A stretch of 64,000 nt of DNA from Hyphomicrobiales bacterium (GTDB lineage: Bacteria; Pseudomonadota; Alphaproteobacteria; Rhizobiales; Rhizobiaceae): positions 682,001 through 746,000 of the forward strand of contig UCHD01000001.1 in the NCBI GenBank assembly GCA_900472175.1. Reading direction: 5' to 3'. The notes beneath the pieces are model-generated. The model did not search any database and had not been told where the DNA came from. It saw nothing but the letters and a program-made list of their open reading frames with translations. Below, in pieces: positions 17,226 to 27,625 of this stretch. Position 1 is the first letter of the stretch. Every line of letters starts with the position of its first letter. The position numbers and the translations under genes are program-made.

Positions 17226-19340
17226 ATGAACGTTGCGACCCCCATAAAACCAGAAAAATCCGTCGGCCACACTGTCTGTCCGCACGACTGTCCCTCGGCC
17301 TGTGCGCTGGAAGTCGATGTGACGCCCGAAGGCCGGATCGGCCGGGTGCGTGGCGCCAGCGCCAATACCTATACGGCCGGTGTCATCTGCGCCAAGGTCG
17401 CCCGCTACTCCGAACGTATCTATCACCCCGGCCGCCTGCTGGTGCCACAGCGCCGCAAGGGTGCCAAGGGCGACGGCAATTGGCAGCAGTTGTCGTGGGA
17501 CGATGCGCTGGACGAGATTGCCGGTGCGTTCGTCAAGGCCGAGCAGCAATACGGCTCCGAGGCCGTCTGGCCCTATTTCTATGCGGGTACGATGGGGCAG
17601 GTGCAGCGCGATTCGATCGACCGCCTGCGTCACGCCAAGAAATATTCCGGTTTCTTCGGCTCGATCTGCACAAACCTCGCCTGGACCGGCCTGGCGATGG
17701 CGACGGGTTCGCTGCGCGGTCCCGATCCGCGTGAGATGGCGAAATCCGATTGCGTCGTCATCTGGGGCACCAATGCGGTGGCGACTCAGGTCAACGTCAT
17801 GACCCACGCAATCAAGGCCCGCAAGGACCGCGGCGCCAAGATCGTTGTCATAGACATCTACGACAACCCGACCGTCAAGCAGGCCGATATGGGGCTGGTG
17901 CTGAAGCCCGGCACCGACGCGGCGCTCGCCTGCGCCGTCATGCACATTGCTTTCCGTGATGGCTATGCCGACCGTGCCTACCTGGCACAATATGCCGATG
18001 ATCCGGCAGGGCTTGAAAACCATCTCAAGACGCGCACCCCGCAATGGGCCTCTGCCATCACCGGGCTTACGGTGGAGGAGATCGAAGCGTTCGGCAAACT
18101 CGTTGGCACGACCCCAAGAACCTATTTCCGCCTCGGTTACGGCTTTACCCGCCAGCGCAACGGTGCGGTCGCCATCCACGCCGCAGCCTCGGTGCCGACA
18201 GTGCTCGGATCGTGGAAATACGAGGGCGGCGGCGCCTTCCACACCAACAATGATATTTTCAAGTTCGACAAGCGCGAACTGGTCGGTTCGGCCATGCTGG
18301 ACCCGGATATCCGCATGCTCGACCAGTCGCAGATCGGCCGGGTGCTGACCGGTGACCCGGAGGCGCTGCGCCATCGCGGTCCTGTGACGGCGATGCTGAT
18401 CCAGAACACCAATCCGGTCAATGTCGCACCGGAGCAGCGATTGGTGAAGCGCGGTTTCCTGCGCGACGACCTGTTCGTTGCCGTGCATGAGCAGTTCATG
18501 ACTGATACGGCCAAGGTCGCCGATATCGTGCTGCCCGCCACCATGTTCCTCGAGCATGACGATCTCTATCGCGGCGGCGGTCATCAGCATATCCTGCTCG
18601 GCCCCAAGGTGGTCGAGCCGCCATCCACAGTACGGACCAATCTGTTCGTCATCGAGGAACTGGCCAAGCGTCTGGGTGTTGCGGACAGACCTGGCTTCGG
18701 GCTTACCGAGCGTCAGCATATCGACCATATCCTCGTCAACCACGGCACCGATTTCGAAGGGCTGAAGCGCGACAAGTGGCTGGATATCCAGCCGGATTTC
18801 GAGACAGCGCATTTCATCGGTGGTTTCGGCCATCCGGATAGAAAATTCCGTTTCAAGGCAGACTGGATCGGGACACCCGCGCCGAACCGGCCGCCCAAGG
18901 CGCTCGGCGTCTTCGGTCCGGCTGCGCAGTTGCCGGAATTTCCGGATCATGTCGATCTTATCGAGGTTGCGACCGCGACCCATCCGTTCCGCCTGGCGAC
19001 GTCACCGGCCCGGTCCTTCCTCAATTCGACCTTTGCGGAAACGCCGTCCTCGCTGCAGAAGGAAGTCCGCCCGGAGGCGATGATCCATACCGATGACGCC
19101 GGGGCTCTCGGCATTGTTGACGGCGATATCGTGCGGATCGGCAACGAGCGCGGCGAAATCCGCTTGCATGCCAAGCTCGGCGGTGGTGCACGGCGTGGCG
19201 TCGTCATTGCCGAAGGGCTGTGGCCCAATGATGCGCATCTGGATGGCGAGGGCATCAACGTGCTGACCGGTGCCGATGCGGCAGCCCCTTATGGCGGTGC
19301 GGCCTTTCATGACAATCGCGTATGGATGCGCAAGGATTAG
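17226..19340 (+). CDS. Molybdopterin-dependent oxidoreductase (DMSO reductase superfamily)
   Basis: A 704-residue enzyme using bis-MGD and a 4Fe-4S cluster. The N-terminal cluster motif is complete: C18-x3-C22-x3-C26 and C55, followed by Lys57. Molybdopterin-binding segments include VVIWGTNAVATQVNV, TAMLIQNTNPVNVAP and DIVLPATMFLEHDD. The C-terminal dinucleotide-binding domain has ATSPARSFLNSTFAE and a final GGAAFHDNRVW. There is no Tat signal, so it is cytoplasmic, unlike DMSO or TMAO reductase. No electron-transfer subunit is adjacent. Substrate not predictable. The cofactor could come from moaD-moaE in this window. Start: second ATG, with homology beginning shortly after. Confidence 0.9.
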   Translation: MNVATPIKPEKSVGHTVCPHDCPSACALEVDVTPEGRIGRVRGASANTYTAGVICAKVARYSERIYHPGRLLVPQRRKGAKGDGNWQQLSWDDALDEIAGAFVKAEQQYGSEAVWPYFYAGTMGQVQRDSIDRLRHAKKYSGFFGSICTNLAWTGLAMATGSLRGPDPREMAKSDCVVIWGTNAVATQVNVMTHAIKARKDRGAKIVVIDIYDNPTVKQADMGLVLKPGTDAALACAVMHIAFRDGYADRAYLAQYADDPAGLENHLKTRTPQWASAITGLTVEEIEAFGKLVGTTPRTYFRLGYGFTRQRNGAVAIHAAASVPTVLGSWKYEGGGAFHTNNDIFKFDKRELVGSAMLDPDIRMLDQSQIGRVLTGDPEALRHRGPVTAMLIQNTNPVNVAPEQRLVKRGFLRDDLFVAVHEQFMTDTAKVADIVLPATMFLEHDDLYRGGGHQHILLGPKVVEPPSTVRTNLFVIEELAKRLGVADRPGFGLTERQHIDHILVNHGTDFEGLKRDKWLDIQPDFETAHFIGGFGHPDRKFRFKADWIGTPAPNRPPKALGVFGPAAQLPEFPDHVDLIEVATATHPFRLATSPARSFLNSTFAETPSSLQKEVRPEAMIHTDDAGALGIVDGDIVRIGNERGEIRLHAKLGGGARRGVVIAEGLWPNDAHLDGEGINVLTGADAAAPYGGAAFHDNRVWMRKD

Positions 19341-19346
19341 CAGGTA

Positions 19347-19961
19347 ATGACGAAATTTAAGAATGCGAAGGTCGACGTCCTCAAGGACGAGACGCTATCG
19401 AAAAACTGGTACCACCTGCGCAATATCACCTTCAACTATACCGGCTCGAACGGCATCACCAAGACGCTGAAGCGCGAGGTCTATGATCGCGGCAACGGCG
19501 CCACCATCCTGCTCTATGATCCCAAACGTGACAGCGTCATCTTGGTGCGGCAGTTTCGTATTCCCACCTATCTCAACGGCCATTCCGGCTGGCTTTTGGA
19601 AACGCCGGCCGGGCTGCTCGACGGCGATCATCCGGCCGAGGCGATCAAGCGCGAGGTGATGGAAGAAACCGGCTATCTGGTGACGGATGTCCGCCCCGTC
19701 TTCCAGGCCTTCATGTCGCCCGGCGCCGTGACCGAAACTGTGCACTTCTTCGCGGCGATCATCGATGTGACGGTGCGCGCCGAAGACGGCGGCGGAGCGG
19801 CGCACGAGGATGAGGATATCGAGGTTCTGGAGGTCCCGCTTGCTGACGCCATGGCGATGATCGACAGCGGCGAAATCTGCGACGGCAAGACGATCATGCT
19901 GCTGCAGTGGGCGATGCTGAACAGGGGGAAATTGAAGTCGGCAGATTCAAGCAGTGCATGA
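19347..19961 (+). CDS. nudK: Nudix hydrolase, NudK-like (GDP-mannose / ADP-ribose pyrophosphatase)
   Basis: A 204-residue protein. The Nudix region reads ETPAGLLDGD then IKREVMEETGYLV, with the catalytic REVMEE glutamates present, and is followed by the NudK-type motif FMSPGAVTETVHFF. It matches E. coli NudK in spacing as I remember it, with a His where that protein has Glu after the GLLD segment. NudK hydrolyses GDP-mannose and related sugar nucleotides. It starts 6 bp after the molybdopterin enzyme's stop, so the two form an operon; a role in recycling a nucleotide-containing cofactor is a guess. Confidence 0.87.
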   Translation: MTKFKNAKVDVLKDETLSKNWYHLRNITFNYTGSNGITKTLKREVYDRGNGATILLYDPKRDSVILVRQFRIPTYLNGHSGWLLETPAGLLDGDHPAEAIKREVMEETGYLVTDVRPVFQAFMSPGAVTETVHFFAAIIDVTVRAEDGGGAAHEDEDIEVLEVPLADAMAMIDSGEICDGKTIMLLQWAMLNRGKLKSADSSSA

Positions 19962-19992
19962 GGGCCAGGATAAAGCCGCGCGCAGAGATAAC

Positions 19993-20625
19993 TCAGCCCG
20001 CCGCTGATACCGCCTTATCACCATCCATCCGCACCTTGCCCTCGGCAACCAGCCGCAGGGCTTCCGGATAGGATCTGTGCTCTTCGACCAATACCCGGGC
20101 TGCAAGATCGTCGGCCGTATCGCCCGGCAATACCGGGACCTTGGCCTGCAGGATCACCGGACCTTCATCCATACCTTCGGTCACGAAATGCACGGTGCAG
20201 CCGGCTTCCGTCATCGCTGCGTCGATAGCTCGCTGATGCGTGTGCAGGCCGGGGAAAAGCGGCAGCAGGGACGGGTGGATGTTGATGATCCGGCCTTCGT
20301 AGGCGTTGATGAAGGTGGCGGTGAGCAGCCGCATGTAGCCGGCCAGGCAGATGATATCGGGCGAAAGGGTTTTCAGCGCCGATAGGATTGCTGCCTCGTG
20401 GGCGTCCTTGCTGTCATAGTCCTTGCGGACAAAGGAGAAGGTTGCAATGCCAAGAGCGGCGGCCTTGGCGAGCCCGCCCGCATCCGCCTTGTCAGAAATG
20501 ATGGCGATGATTTCGGCGGGGTAGTCCGGCGCGGAGGCAGCCTTGACCAGCGCCAGCATGTTGGAGCCGCCGCCGGAAATGAACACCACGGCCCGCTTGC
20601 GGGCCGCTTTCACCGCGCCGTTCAT
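19993..20625 (-). CDS. purN: Phosphoribosylglycinamide formyltransferase
   Basis: A 210-residue enzyme adding the formyl group from 10-formyl-THF to GAR in purine synthesis. Visible: [14 protein letters not shown] at the start (phosphate binding), the catalytic [13 protein letters not shown] (Asn, His) and [13 protein letters not shown] (Asp). Length is normal. Its ATG overlaps the purM stop by 4 nt, forming the purMN operon. Confidence 0.97.
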   Translation of the reverse strand: MNGAVKAARKRAVVFISGGGSNMLALVKAASAPDYPAEIIAIISDKADAGGLAKAAALGIATFSFVRKDYDSKDAHEAAILSALKTLSPDIICLAGYMRLLTATFINAYEGRIINIHPSLLPLFPGLHTHQRAIDAAMTEAGCTVHFVTEGMDEGPVILQAKVPVLPGDTADDLAARVLVEEHRSYPEALRLVAEGKVRMDGDKAVSAAG

Positions 20626-21692
20626 AGAGTGAGCGTGCCCTTGTAGATCGTGCCGGCGGCGCCTTCGTCGCGGGCGACCATGCGGCCGAGCGCAAAGACG
20701 GTCTCGCCTTCGGCCTTCAGCACCGACGTGACCTGATCGGCATCTTCCGCGGCCACAACGACGATCATCCCGACTCCGCAGTTGAAGGTGCGTAGCATTT
20801 CATTGGCGGCGACCCCCCCGGTCTTGGCAAGCCAGGAGAAGACGGCGGGGGCCTGGATGGCGGAAAGGTCGATCTCGGCAGCGAGATGCTTCGGCAGCAC
20901 CCGCGGAATGTTTTCCGGAAAACCGCCGCCGGTGATGTGGGCGAGTGCCTTCAGCTTGCCGGTCTCACGGATCGCCTTCAACAGCGGCTTCACGTAGATG
21001 CGCGTCGGCGTCATCAATACGTCGGCCAGCGTACCTTCGCCGAATGGGGCAGGCGCGTCCCAGGCAAGGCCCGAGAGCGAAACGATCTTGCGTACCAGCG
21101 AGTAGCCGTTGGAATGAACGCCGGAGGAGGCGAGGCCGAGAATGACATCACCTTCGGCGATATCACCGGCCGGCAGCAACTGGCCGCGCTCGGCAGCACC
21201 GACCGCAAAGCCGGCGAGATCGTAGTCGCCGCCGGCATACATGCCCGGCATTTCTGCGGTTTCGCCGCCGATCAGCGCGCAGCCTGCCTCGCGGCAACCG
21301 GCTGCGATACCGCCGACAATGGCAGCGCCCTGATCGGGATCAAGCTTGCCGGTGGCGAAGTAGTCGAGGAAGAACAGCGGCTCGGCGCCCTGGACGACCA
21401 GATCGTTGACGCACATGGCGACGAGGTCGATACCTACGGTGTCATGCTTGTTGGCGTCGATGGCGATCTTCAGCTTGGTGCCGACGCCGTCATTGGCGGC
21501 AACCAGGACTGGATCCTTGAAGCCCGCGGCCTTCAGGTCGAACAGACCGCCGAAGCCACCGATTTCGCCATCAGCGCCGGGGCGCCGGGTCGAGCGCACA
21601 TGCGGCTTGATCTTTTCCACCAAAAGGTTTCCGGCATCGATATCCACACCTGCATCGCTGTAGGTCAGACCGTTCTTTCCAGGCTCGCTCAT
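20622..21692 (-). CDS. purM: Phosphoribosylformylglycinamidine cyclo-ligase (AIR synthetase)
   Basis: A 356-residue enzyme closing the imidazole ring of FGAM to AIR with ATP. It opens with [15 protein letters not shown], contains the ATP-site [20 protein letters not shown] and [16 protein letters not shown], and [16 protein letters not shown]. First gene of purMN. It is divergent from the AI-2E exporter, and no purine riboswitch is visible upstream. Confidence 0.98.
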   Translation of the reverse strand: MSEPGKNGLTYSDAGVDIDAGNLLVEKIKPHVRSTRRPGADGEIGGFGGLFDLKAAGFKDPVLVAANDGVGTKLKIAIDANKHDTVGIDLVAMCVNDLVVQGAEPLFFLDYFATGKLDPDQGAAIVGGIAAGCREAGCALIGGETAEMPGMYAGGDYDLAGFAVGAAERGQLLPAGDIAEGDVILGLASSGVHSNGYSLVRKIVSLSGLAWDAPAPFGEGTLADVLMTPTRIYVKPLLKAIRETGKLKALAHITGGGFPENIPRVLPKHLAAEIDLSAIQAPAVFSWLAKTGGVAANEMLRTFNCGVGMIVVVAAEDADQVTSVLKAEGETVFALGRMVARDEGAAGTIYKGTLTL

Positions 21693-21911
21693 GGCTTGAT
21701 CTCCGCCGGCTCGTCATATTTGGATTGCGATTGGCATGGTGGTGGCGCAAGTGCAAGCATATTGCCCGGTTTACTCCCGCTTTTTTGATGTTTCGCCTGC
21801 CATTGCCGGCCCTTTTGCGCCACAGGCTTGACCATCATCGGTAGCACATCCTATCTCAAACCAGAGAAGCGGCGCAGCGAGGCGCGAGCGGCAAGGCATC
21901 GGAACAGCGGT

Positions 21912-23042
21912 ATGGTCAACAAATTGAGCGGCAGCGGGCTGCAGCGGCAGATCATTTTCTGGCTGCTTTTCCTTGCGGCCTTCATTGCGTTCCTGATGGT
22001 GTTCTCCACCATCCTGCTGCCGTTCATCGCCGGCATGGCGCTCGCTTATTTTCTCGATCCGGTCGCCGACCGGCTGGAGCGAATTGGCCTCAGCCGCCTG
22101 ATGGCGACCGTCGTCATCCTGATCGGCTTCATCGTCGTCTTCGCCCTGTCGCTTGTCGTCATCATCCCGATCGTCTTCACCCAGGCTGCCGATTTCATCC
22201 AGAAGATGCCGGGTTACATTTCGATGCTGCAGACATTCCTGACCAGTCCCGATGCGGCCTGGCTGCCCGACTGGATTTCGGGGCAGATGGATACGATCAA
22301 GCAGAACTCCGCCAAGCTGCTCGAGCAAGGCGCCGGCTTCCTTGGCACGCTGTTCCAGCAATTGTGGAATTCCGGCGTGGCGTTGCTCGATATCATTTCG
22401 CTGTTCGTGATCACGCCGGTCGTCGCCTTTTATCTTTTGCTTGACTGGGATCGGATGGTGGAGCGGGTGGATAGCTGGATCCCGCGTGATCACGTCGCGA
22501 CCGTGCGCCAGATATCGCGCGACATGAACGCGACGATTGCCGGGTTCGTCCGAGGCCAGGGCTCGCTTTGCATCATTCTCGGCCTGTTCTACGGTATCTC
22601 GCTGACCTTCGCCGGCCTGAATTTCGGCCTGCTGATCGGCCTGTTTGCCGGCATGATCAGTTTTATCCCCTATGTCGGTTCGATGGTCGGCCTGGTGCTG
22701 GCGCTCGGCGTCGCGCTCGTGCAGTTCTGGCCGGATTATCTGAATATCGTCATTGTCGCGGTGATCTTCTTCGCCGGGCAGTTCATGGAGGGCAACATCC
22801 TGCAACCGCGGCTGGTCGGCAAGAGCGTCGGCCTGCATCCGGTCTGGCTGATGTTCGCGCTTCTGGCCTTCGGTGCGCTGTTCGGTTTCGTCGGGCTGCT
22901 GGTCGCGGTTCCCTGCGCTGCCGCCATCGGCGTGCTTGTTCGCTTCGGTATCGGCCGCTATCTCGATAGCGTGCTGTATCACGGCCATCGCCATATCCTG
23001 ACCATCGAGCAGGAACATAAAAGTCCCAAGCTTCCAGAGTAA
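21912..23042 (+). CDS. AI-2E family transporter (PerM/YdiK-like)
   Basis: A 376-residue inner-membrane protein with about eight hydrophobic segments: two N-terminal helices (FWLLFLAAFIAFLMVF; ILLPFIAGMALAYFLDPV), a long central region, and the C-terminal conserved core GMISFIPYVGSMVGL and LQPRLVGKSVGLHPVWLMFAL. This family includes TqsA and sodium/proton antiporters, so the substrate is uncertain. ATG 21912 is preferred to an upstream TTG (21828). It stands 5 bp before hdaA. Confidence 0.9.
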   Translation: MVNKLSGSGLQRQIIFWLLFLAAFIAFLMVFSTILLPFIAGMALAYFLDPVADRLERIGLSRLMATVVILIGFIVVFALSLVVIIPIVFTQAADFIQKMPGYISMLQTFLTSPDAAWLPDWISGQMDTIKQNSAKLLEQGAGFLGTLFQQLWNSGVALLDIISLFVITPVVAFYLLLDWDRMVERVDSWIPRDHVATVRQISRDMNATIAGFVRGQGSLCIILGLFYGISLTFAGLNFGLLIGLFAGMISFIPYVGSMVGLVLALGVALVQFWPDYLNIVIVAVIFFAGQFMEGNILQPRLVGKSVGLHPVWLMFALLAFGALFGFVGLLVAVPCAAAIGVLVRFGIGRYLDSVLYHGHRHILTIEQEHKSPKLPE

Positions 23043-23047
23043 CGCGT

Positions 23048-23734
23048 ATGGTCCGCAAGTTCGAACAGTTGCCGCTCGTTTTCGGGCACGAGCCCCAGAC
23101 GGGCCGTGACGATCTCCTCGTGTCCGAACGGCTGAAGGCGGCCGTAGCGATCATCGACAGCTGGCCACGCTGGCCGTCACCCGTCGTCATTCTTGCCGGC
23201 CCGGTCGGCTCGGGGAAATCGCACCTTGCGGCGATCTGGCGCGAAAACAGCCAAGCGGTTTCCATCCATCCGACAGACGGCAGCAACGCGGCCGAGATAG
23301 CCGCGGCAGGCCCGGTTCTGTTCGAGGACGCCGACCGGCAGGGTTTTGATGACCGGGCGTTGTTCCACGTCATCAACAGCGTCCGCGAAAACGGCACCAG
23401 CCTGTTGATCACCAGCCGTCTCTGGCCGATGTCCTGGCCGGTCGAGCTTCCCGACCTGCGCTCGCGTCTGAAGGCGGCGACCGTCGTCGAGATCGGCGAA
23501 CCGGATGATGAACTGCTGGCGCAGGTTCTGGTCAAGCTGCTGGCCGACCGCCAGCTTGCCGTCGATGACCGGCTGATCGGCTATATTGTCGCGCGCATGG
23601 AACGCTCGCTCGAATCCGCCCAGACGATCGTTGAGCGGCTGGATCATCTGGCGCTGGCGCGTGGCACTCGCATCAACAGGGCATTGGCGTTGGAAGTACT
23701 CGACACCCTTGGAAAGACACGCGAAATCGATTGA
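23048..23734 (+). CDS. hdaA: DnaA inactivator HdaA (DnaA-like AAA+ protein)
   Basis: A 228-residue protein related to the DnaA AAA+ domain but without the DNA-binding domain. A sliding-clamp-binding sequence QLPLVF lies at 7-12, Walker A GPVGSGKS at 51-58, and a Walker B-like VLFEDAD follows. Established: with the clamp, Hda proteins stimulate ATP hydrolysis by DnaA and stop re-initiation. Located between the exporter and ppk, an arrangement usual in Rhizobiales. Confidence 0.93.
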   Translation: MVRKFEQLPLVFGHEPQTGRDDLLVSERLKAAVAIIDSWPRWPSPVVILAGPVGSGKSHLAAIWRENSQAVSIHPTDGSNAAEIAAAGPVLFEDADRQGFDDRALFHVINSVRENGTSLLITSRLWPMSWPVELPDLRSRLKAATVVEIGEPDDELLAQVLVKLLADRQLAVDDRLIGYIVARMERSLESAQTIVERLDHLALARGTRINRALALEVLDTLGKTREID

Positions 23735-23800
23735 CTGTCATAGTTAGGTCGTCAAACTGCGCTAGCTGCTTCGAGAAAAACAAAAGGCGGACCGGGGATA

Positions 23801-25987
23801 ATGGACACTGTGACATCTGCAATGACGGCAAACGCGCCAGTGGCTGACGAAATCGACCTGATGAACAGCCCTGAGCGCTTCATCAACCGTGAATTTTCCT
23901 GGCTCCAGTTCAATCGCCGCGTGCTCGAGGAAACCCTCAATACCGCCCATCCGCTTCTGGAACGCGTGCGCTTTCTGTCGATCTCTGCCGCCAATCTCGA
24001 CGAATTCTTCATGGTCCGCGTCGCCGGTCTCGAAGGCCAGGTCCGCCAAGGGGTCGTCGTGCGCAGCCCGGATGGCAAGACGCCGGCAGAACAGCTGGAA
24101 GACATCCTGAAGGAAATCGACAACCTGCAGATGGAGCAGCAGGCATCGCTCGCTGTGCTGCAGCAATATCTCGCCAAGGAAGACATTCTGATCGTCCGGC
24201 CGATCTCGCTGTCTACGCAGGACCGCGGCTGGCTTGCCAACGAGTTCGAACAGTCGATCTTTCCGGTCCTGACGCCGTTGTCGATCGATCCAGCCCATCC
24301 GTTCCCGTTCATCCCCAACCTTGGTTTCACCATGGGCCTGCAACTCGTCAGCACGCGGGGCCGCGAGCCGATGACGGCACTTCTGCGCCTGCCTGTGGCA
24401 CTCGACCGGTTCATCCGGCTGCCCGATGCAAAATCGGTGATCCGCTACATCACGCTGGAGGATGCCGTCAGCCTGTTCATCGAGCGGTTGTTCCCCGGCT
24501 ACGAGGTCAAGGGCTCCGGTACGTTCCGCATCATCCGCGACAGTGATATCGAGGTCGAGGAAGAGGCCGAGGATCTCGTGCGTTTCTATGAAACGGCCCT
24601 GAAGCGCCGCCGGCGCGGGTCGGTCATCCGCATCGAGATCGATTCCGAGATGCCGGTCGAGCTACGCCAGTTCGTCGTCGGCGAACTCGGCGTCCCGGAA
24701 AATCGCGTTGCCGTGCTGCCCGGCCTTCTGGCGCTCAATACACTCTCCGAGATTACAAAGGCGCCGCGCGAGGATTTGCGCTTCGAGCCGTACAATGCGC
24801 GATTTCCCGAACGCGTCCGCGAACATGCCGGAGACTGCCTCGCCGCCATTCGCGAAAAGGACATGGTCGTCCACCACCCCTACGAAAGCTTCGACGTGGT
24901 GGTCCAGTTTCTGCTCCAGGCTGCGCGCGATCCTGACGTTCTGGCGATAAAGCAGACACTGTACCGCACCTCGAATGACAGTCCGATCGTGCGTGCGCTG
25001 ATCGACGCAGCCGAAGCCGGCAAGTCCGTAACCGCGCTGGTCGAACTGAAGGCCCGCTTCGACGAGGAGGCCAATATCCGCTGGGCGCGCGATCTGGAAC
25101 GCGCCGGGGTGCAGGTCGTGTTCGGCTTTATCGAACTGAAGACCCATGCCAAGATGTCGATGGTGGTGCGCCGCGAGGAAGGCAAGCTTCGGACCTATTG
25201 CCATCTCGGCACCGGCAACTATCACCCGGTGACGGCGAAGATCTACACCGACCTGTCGTTCTTCACCTGCAATCCGAAGATTGCCCATGACATGGCCAAT
25301 ATCTTCAATTTCATCACCGGCTACGGCGAGCCTGAAGCGGGCATGAAGCTGGCGATTTCGCCGCACACGCTGCGCCCGCGCATTCTGCAGCATATCGGCG
25401 AGGAAATCGCCCATGCCGAAGCCGGCCGGCCGGCGTCGATCTGGATGAAGATGAATTCTCTGGTCGATCCGGAAATCATCGATGCGCTCTACAGGGCCAG
25501 CCGCGCCGGTGTCGAGATCGATCTGGTGGTGCGCGGCATCTGCTGCCTGCGGCCGCAGGTTCCCGGCCTGTCCGACAAGATTCGGGTCAAATCGATTGTC
25601 GGCCGCTTCCTAGAACATTCACGTATCTTCTGCTTCGGCAATGGTCATGGGCTTCCCTCCGAGCATGCGCTCGTCTATATCGGGTCGGCGGACATGATGC
25701 CGCGTAATCTGGACCGGCGGGTGGAGACCCTTGTGCCTCTCATCAACCGGACTGTGCATGAACAGGTCCTGTCGCAGATCATGCTGGCCAATCTCATCGA
25801 TAACCAGCAGAGCTACGAGATCCTTCCCGACGGAACGTCGCGGCGCATGGAAGTCGCCAAGGATTCCGAGCCGTTCAATGCGCAGGTCTATTTCATGACC
25901 AATCCAAGCCTGTCCGGGCGGGGAGAGGCCTTGAAATCCAGCACGCCGAAGGTAATTGCCGGCTGGGATAGCGGCCGCAGAAGATAA
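23801..25987 (+). CDS. ppk: Polyphosphate kinase 1
   Basis: A 728-residue enzyme polymerising the gamma-phosphate of ATP into polyphosphate. Family start [20 protein letters not shown]; the region [18 protein letters not shown] holds the histidine expected to be autophosphorylated, followed by [15 protein letters not shown]-terminal [19 protein letters not shown] is typical. It lies 66 bp after hdaA and 12 bp before ppx, so synthesis and degradation enzymes are co-transcribed. Confidence 0.98.
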   Translation: MDTVTSAMTANAPVADEIDLMNSPERFINREFSWLQFNRRVLEETLNTAHPLLERVRFLSISAANLDEFFMVRVAGLEGQVRQGVVVRSPDGKTPAEQLEDILKEIDNLQMEQQASLAVLQQYLAKEDILIVRPISLSTQDRGWLANEFEQSIFPVLTPLSIDPAHPFPFIPNLGFTMGLQLVSTRGREPMTALLRLPVALDRFIRLPDAKSVIRYITLEDAVSLFIERLFPGYEVKGSGTFRIIRDSDIEVEEEAEDLVRFYETALKRRRRGSVIRIEIDSEMPVELRQFVVGELGVPENRVAVLPGLLALNTLSEITKAPREDLRFEPYNARFPERVREHAGDCLAAIREKDMVVHHPYESFDVVVQFLLQAARDPDVLAIKQTLYRTSNDSPIVRALIDAAEAGKSVTALVELKARFDEEANIRWARDLERAGVQVVFGFIELKTHAKMSMVVRREEGKLRTYCHLGTGNYHPVTAKIYTDLSFFTCNPKIAHDMANIFNFITGYGEPEAGMKLAISPHTLRPRILQHIGEEIAHAEAGRPASIWMKMNSLVDPEIIDALYRASRAGVEIDLVVRGICCLRPQVPGLSDKIRVKSIVGRFLEHSRIFCFGNGHGLPSEHALVYIGSADMMPRNLDRRVETLVPLINRTVHEQVLSQIMLANLIDNQQSYEILPDGTSRRMEVAKDSEPFNAQVYFMTNPSLSGRGEALKSSTPKVIAGWDSGRRR

Positions 25988-25999
25988 AACTGGAATTGC

Positions 26000-27520
26000 A
26001 TGGTAGAGTCTGAAGCCCAGGGGCGTTTGCCTGGTATTGCCCCGGTCTCCGTCGTGGACATCGGGTCGAACTCGATTCGTCTGGTGATCTATGAGGGGCT
26101 GAGCCGGTCTCCGGCCGTTCTGTTCAACGAAAAAGTCATGTGCGGTCTTGGCAAGGGCATCGATGCGACCGGCCGGATGGACGCTGAAAGCGTCGAGCGG
26201 GCACTGAAAGCGCTGCACCGGTTCCGGGCACTGTCGACGCAGGCACGCGCGTCCACAGTCTTCGTGCTGGCGACCGCGGCTGCGCGCGACGCCTCGAACG
26301 GTCCTGATTTCATCCGTCGGGCCGAAATCATCCTCGGCCAGAAAGTCCGCGTCCTGACCGGCGAGGAAGAAGCCTATTTCTCCGCGCTCGGCATCATCAG
26401 CGGCTATCACGATCCCGATGGCGTCGTCGGTGACTTCGGCGGTGGTTCACTGGAGCTTGTCGATGTCTTCGGGCCAAAGGTCGGCAAGGGCATCACACTG
26501 CCGCTTGGCGGTATCCGCCTGTCGGAACATGCCGAAGGATCGGTCGTCAAAGCTCGCGCCCATGTGCGCCGCTACCTGAAGGGTGCGCAGGTGCTGCAGA
26601 ATGCCAGCGGCCGCACCTTCTACGCGGTCGGAGGCACCTGGCGGGCGATCGCCAAGCTGCACATGGAACTGCGCAACTATCCGCTGCACATGATGCAGGG
26701 CTACGAAATTTCCTTCCAGGAGGCGATGGCCTTCCTGCCGGAAGTGATCGAGCCCAAGGATCTGAAGGCGCCTGCTTACGCGCATATTTCCAAGAGCCGC
26801 CGCGGACTTCTGCCGTTTGGCGCCGTCGCGCTGCAGGAAGTCATCGCCCAGATGAGGCCATCAGTGATTTCGTTCTCGGCGCTCGGCGTTCGCGAAGGCT
26901 ATCTCTATTCGCTTTTGTCCGACACCGTGCGGGCTCACGATCCGCTGCTGGCCGCTGCCCGCGAAATTGCCATCCTGCGCGCCCGCTCGCCCGAGCATGC
27001 CCGCGAACTTGCCGACTGGAGCGGTAAGATGGTGCGGCATTTCGGCGTCGATGAGACCGAGGAAGAGGGGCGTTACCGCCAGGCCGCCTGCCTGCTTGCC
27101 GATATCAGCTGGCGTGCCCATCCGGATTATCGCGGGCTGCAGGCGCTCAACATCATCGCCCACAGCACGTTCTACGGCATCACCCATGCGGGGCGTGCCT
27201 ATATCGCCCTTGCCAACTATTACCGGTTCGAGGGCCTGAACGACGACGGCGCTACCGAACCGCTGGCCGCGATCGCCACACCGCGCCTGCTGGAACTGGC
27301 AAAGCTTCTCGGCGGCCTGCTGAGGGTCGTCTATCTGCTATCGGCCTCGATGCCCGGCGTCGTGCGCAACCTCGATATCAGGCCATCGTCGTCGCCAGAC
27401 CTGGATCTCGAATTCACCGTGCCGTCGGCCTATTCGGAATTCGCTGGCGAACGCCTCGATGGCCGGTTGCAGCAGCTTGGCAAGTTGACTGGCAAGCGGA
27501 TTGCGTTCCGTTTCATCTGA
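26000..27520 (+). CDS. ppx: Exopolyphosphatase (Ppx/GppA family)
   Basis: A 506-residue ASKHA-fold phosphatase. The phosphate-1 loop is VVDIGSNSIRLVIYEG, the second glycine loop GDFGGGSLELVDV, with a catalytic Glu in TGEEEAYFSALG. The C-terminal HD-like half contains ADISWRAHPDYRG and HSTFYGITHAGRAY. It follows ppk and can release phosphate from polyphosphate or act on pppGpp. Ends at a strong bidirectional terminator. Confidence 0.95.
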   Translation: MVESEAQGRLPGIAPVSVVDIGSNSIRLVIYEGLSRSPAVLFNEKVMCGLGKGIDATGRMDAESVERALKALHRFRALSTQARASTVFVLATAAARDASNGPDFIRRAEIILGQKVRVLTGEEEAYFSALGIISGYHDPDGVVGDFGGGSLELVDVFGPKVGKGITLPLGGIRLSEHAEGSVVKARAHVRRYLKGAQVLQNASGRTFYAVGGTWRAIAKLHMELRNYPLHMMQGYEISFQEAMAFLPEVIEPKDLKAPAYAHISKSRRGLLPFGAVALQEVIAQMRPSVISFSALGVREGYLYSLLSDTVRAHDPLLAAAREIAILRARSPEHARELADWSGKMVRHFGVDETEEEGRYRQAACLLADISWRAHPDYRGLQALNIIAHSTFYGITHAGRAYIALANYYRFEGLNDDGATEPLAAIATPRLLELAKLLGGLLRVVYLLSASMPGVVRNLDIRPSSSPDLDLEFTVPSAYSEFAGERLDGRLQQLGKLTGKRIAFRFI

Positions 27521-27573
27521 CCGGCTCGGAAGGCCGGAAAAGCAGCCTGTTGCCAAAATATATCCAGATGCAC

Positions 27574-27605
27574 AAAGGCCCCGCAATCGCTGTTGCGGGG
27601 CCTTT
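27574..27605. terminator. Bidirectional terminator between ppx and the esterase-like gene
   Basis: Perfect 13-bp stem AAAGGCCCCGCAA / TTGCGGGGCCTTT with a 6-nt loop, between two convergent stops (27520 and 27626). Confidence 0.85.
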
Positions 27606-27625
27606 GCAATTTGGGCCGGCAGATA

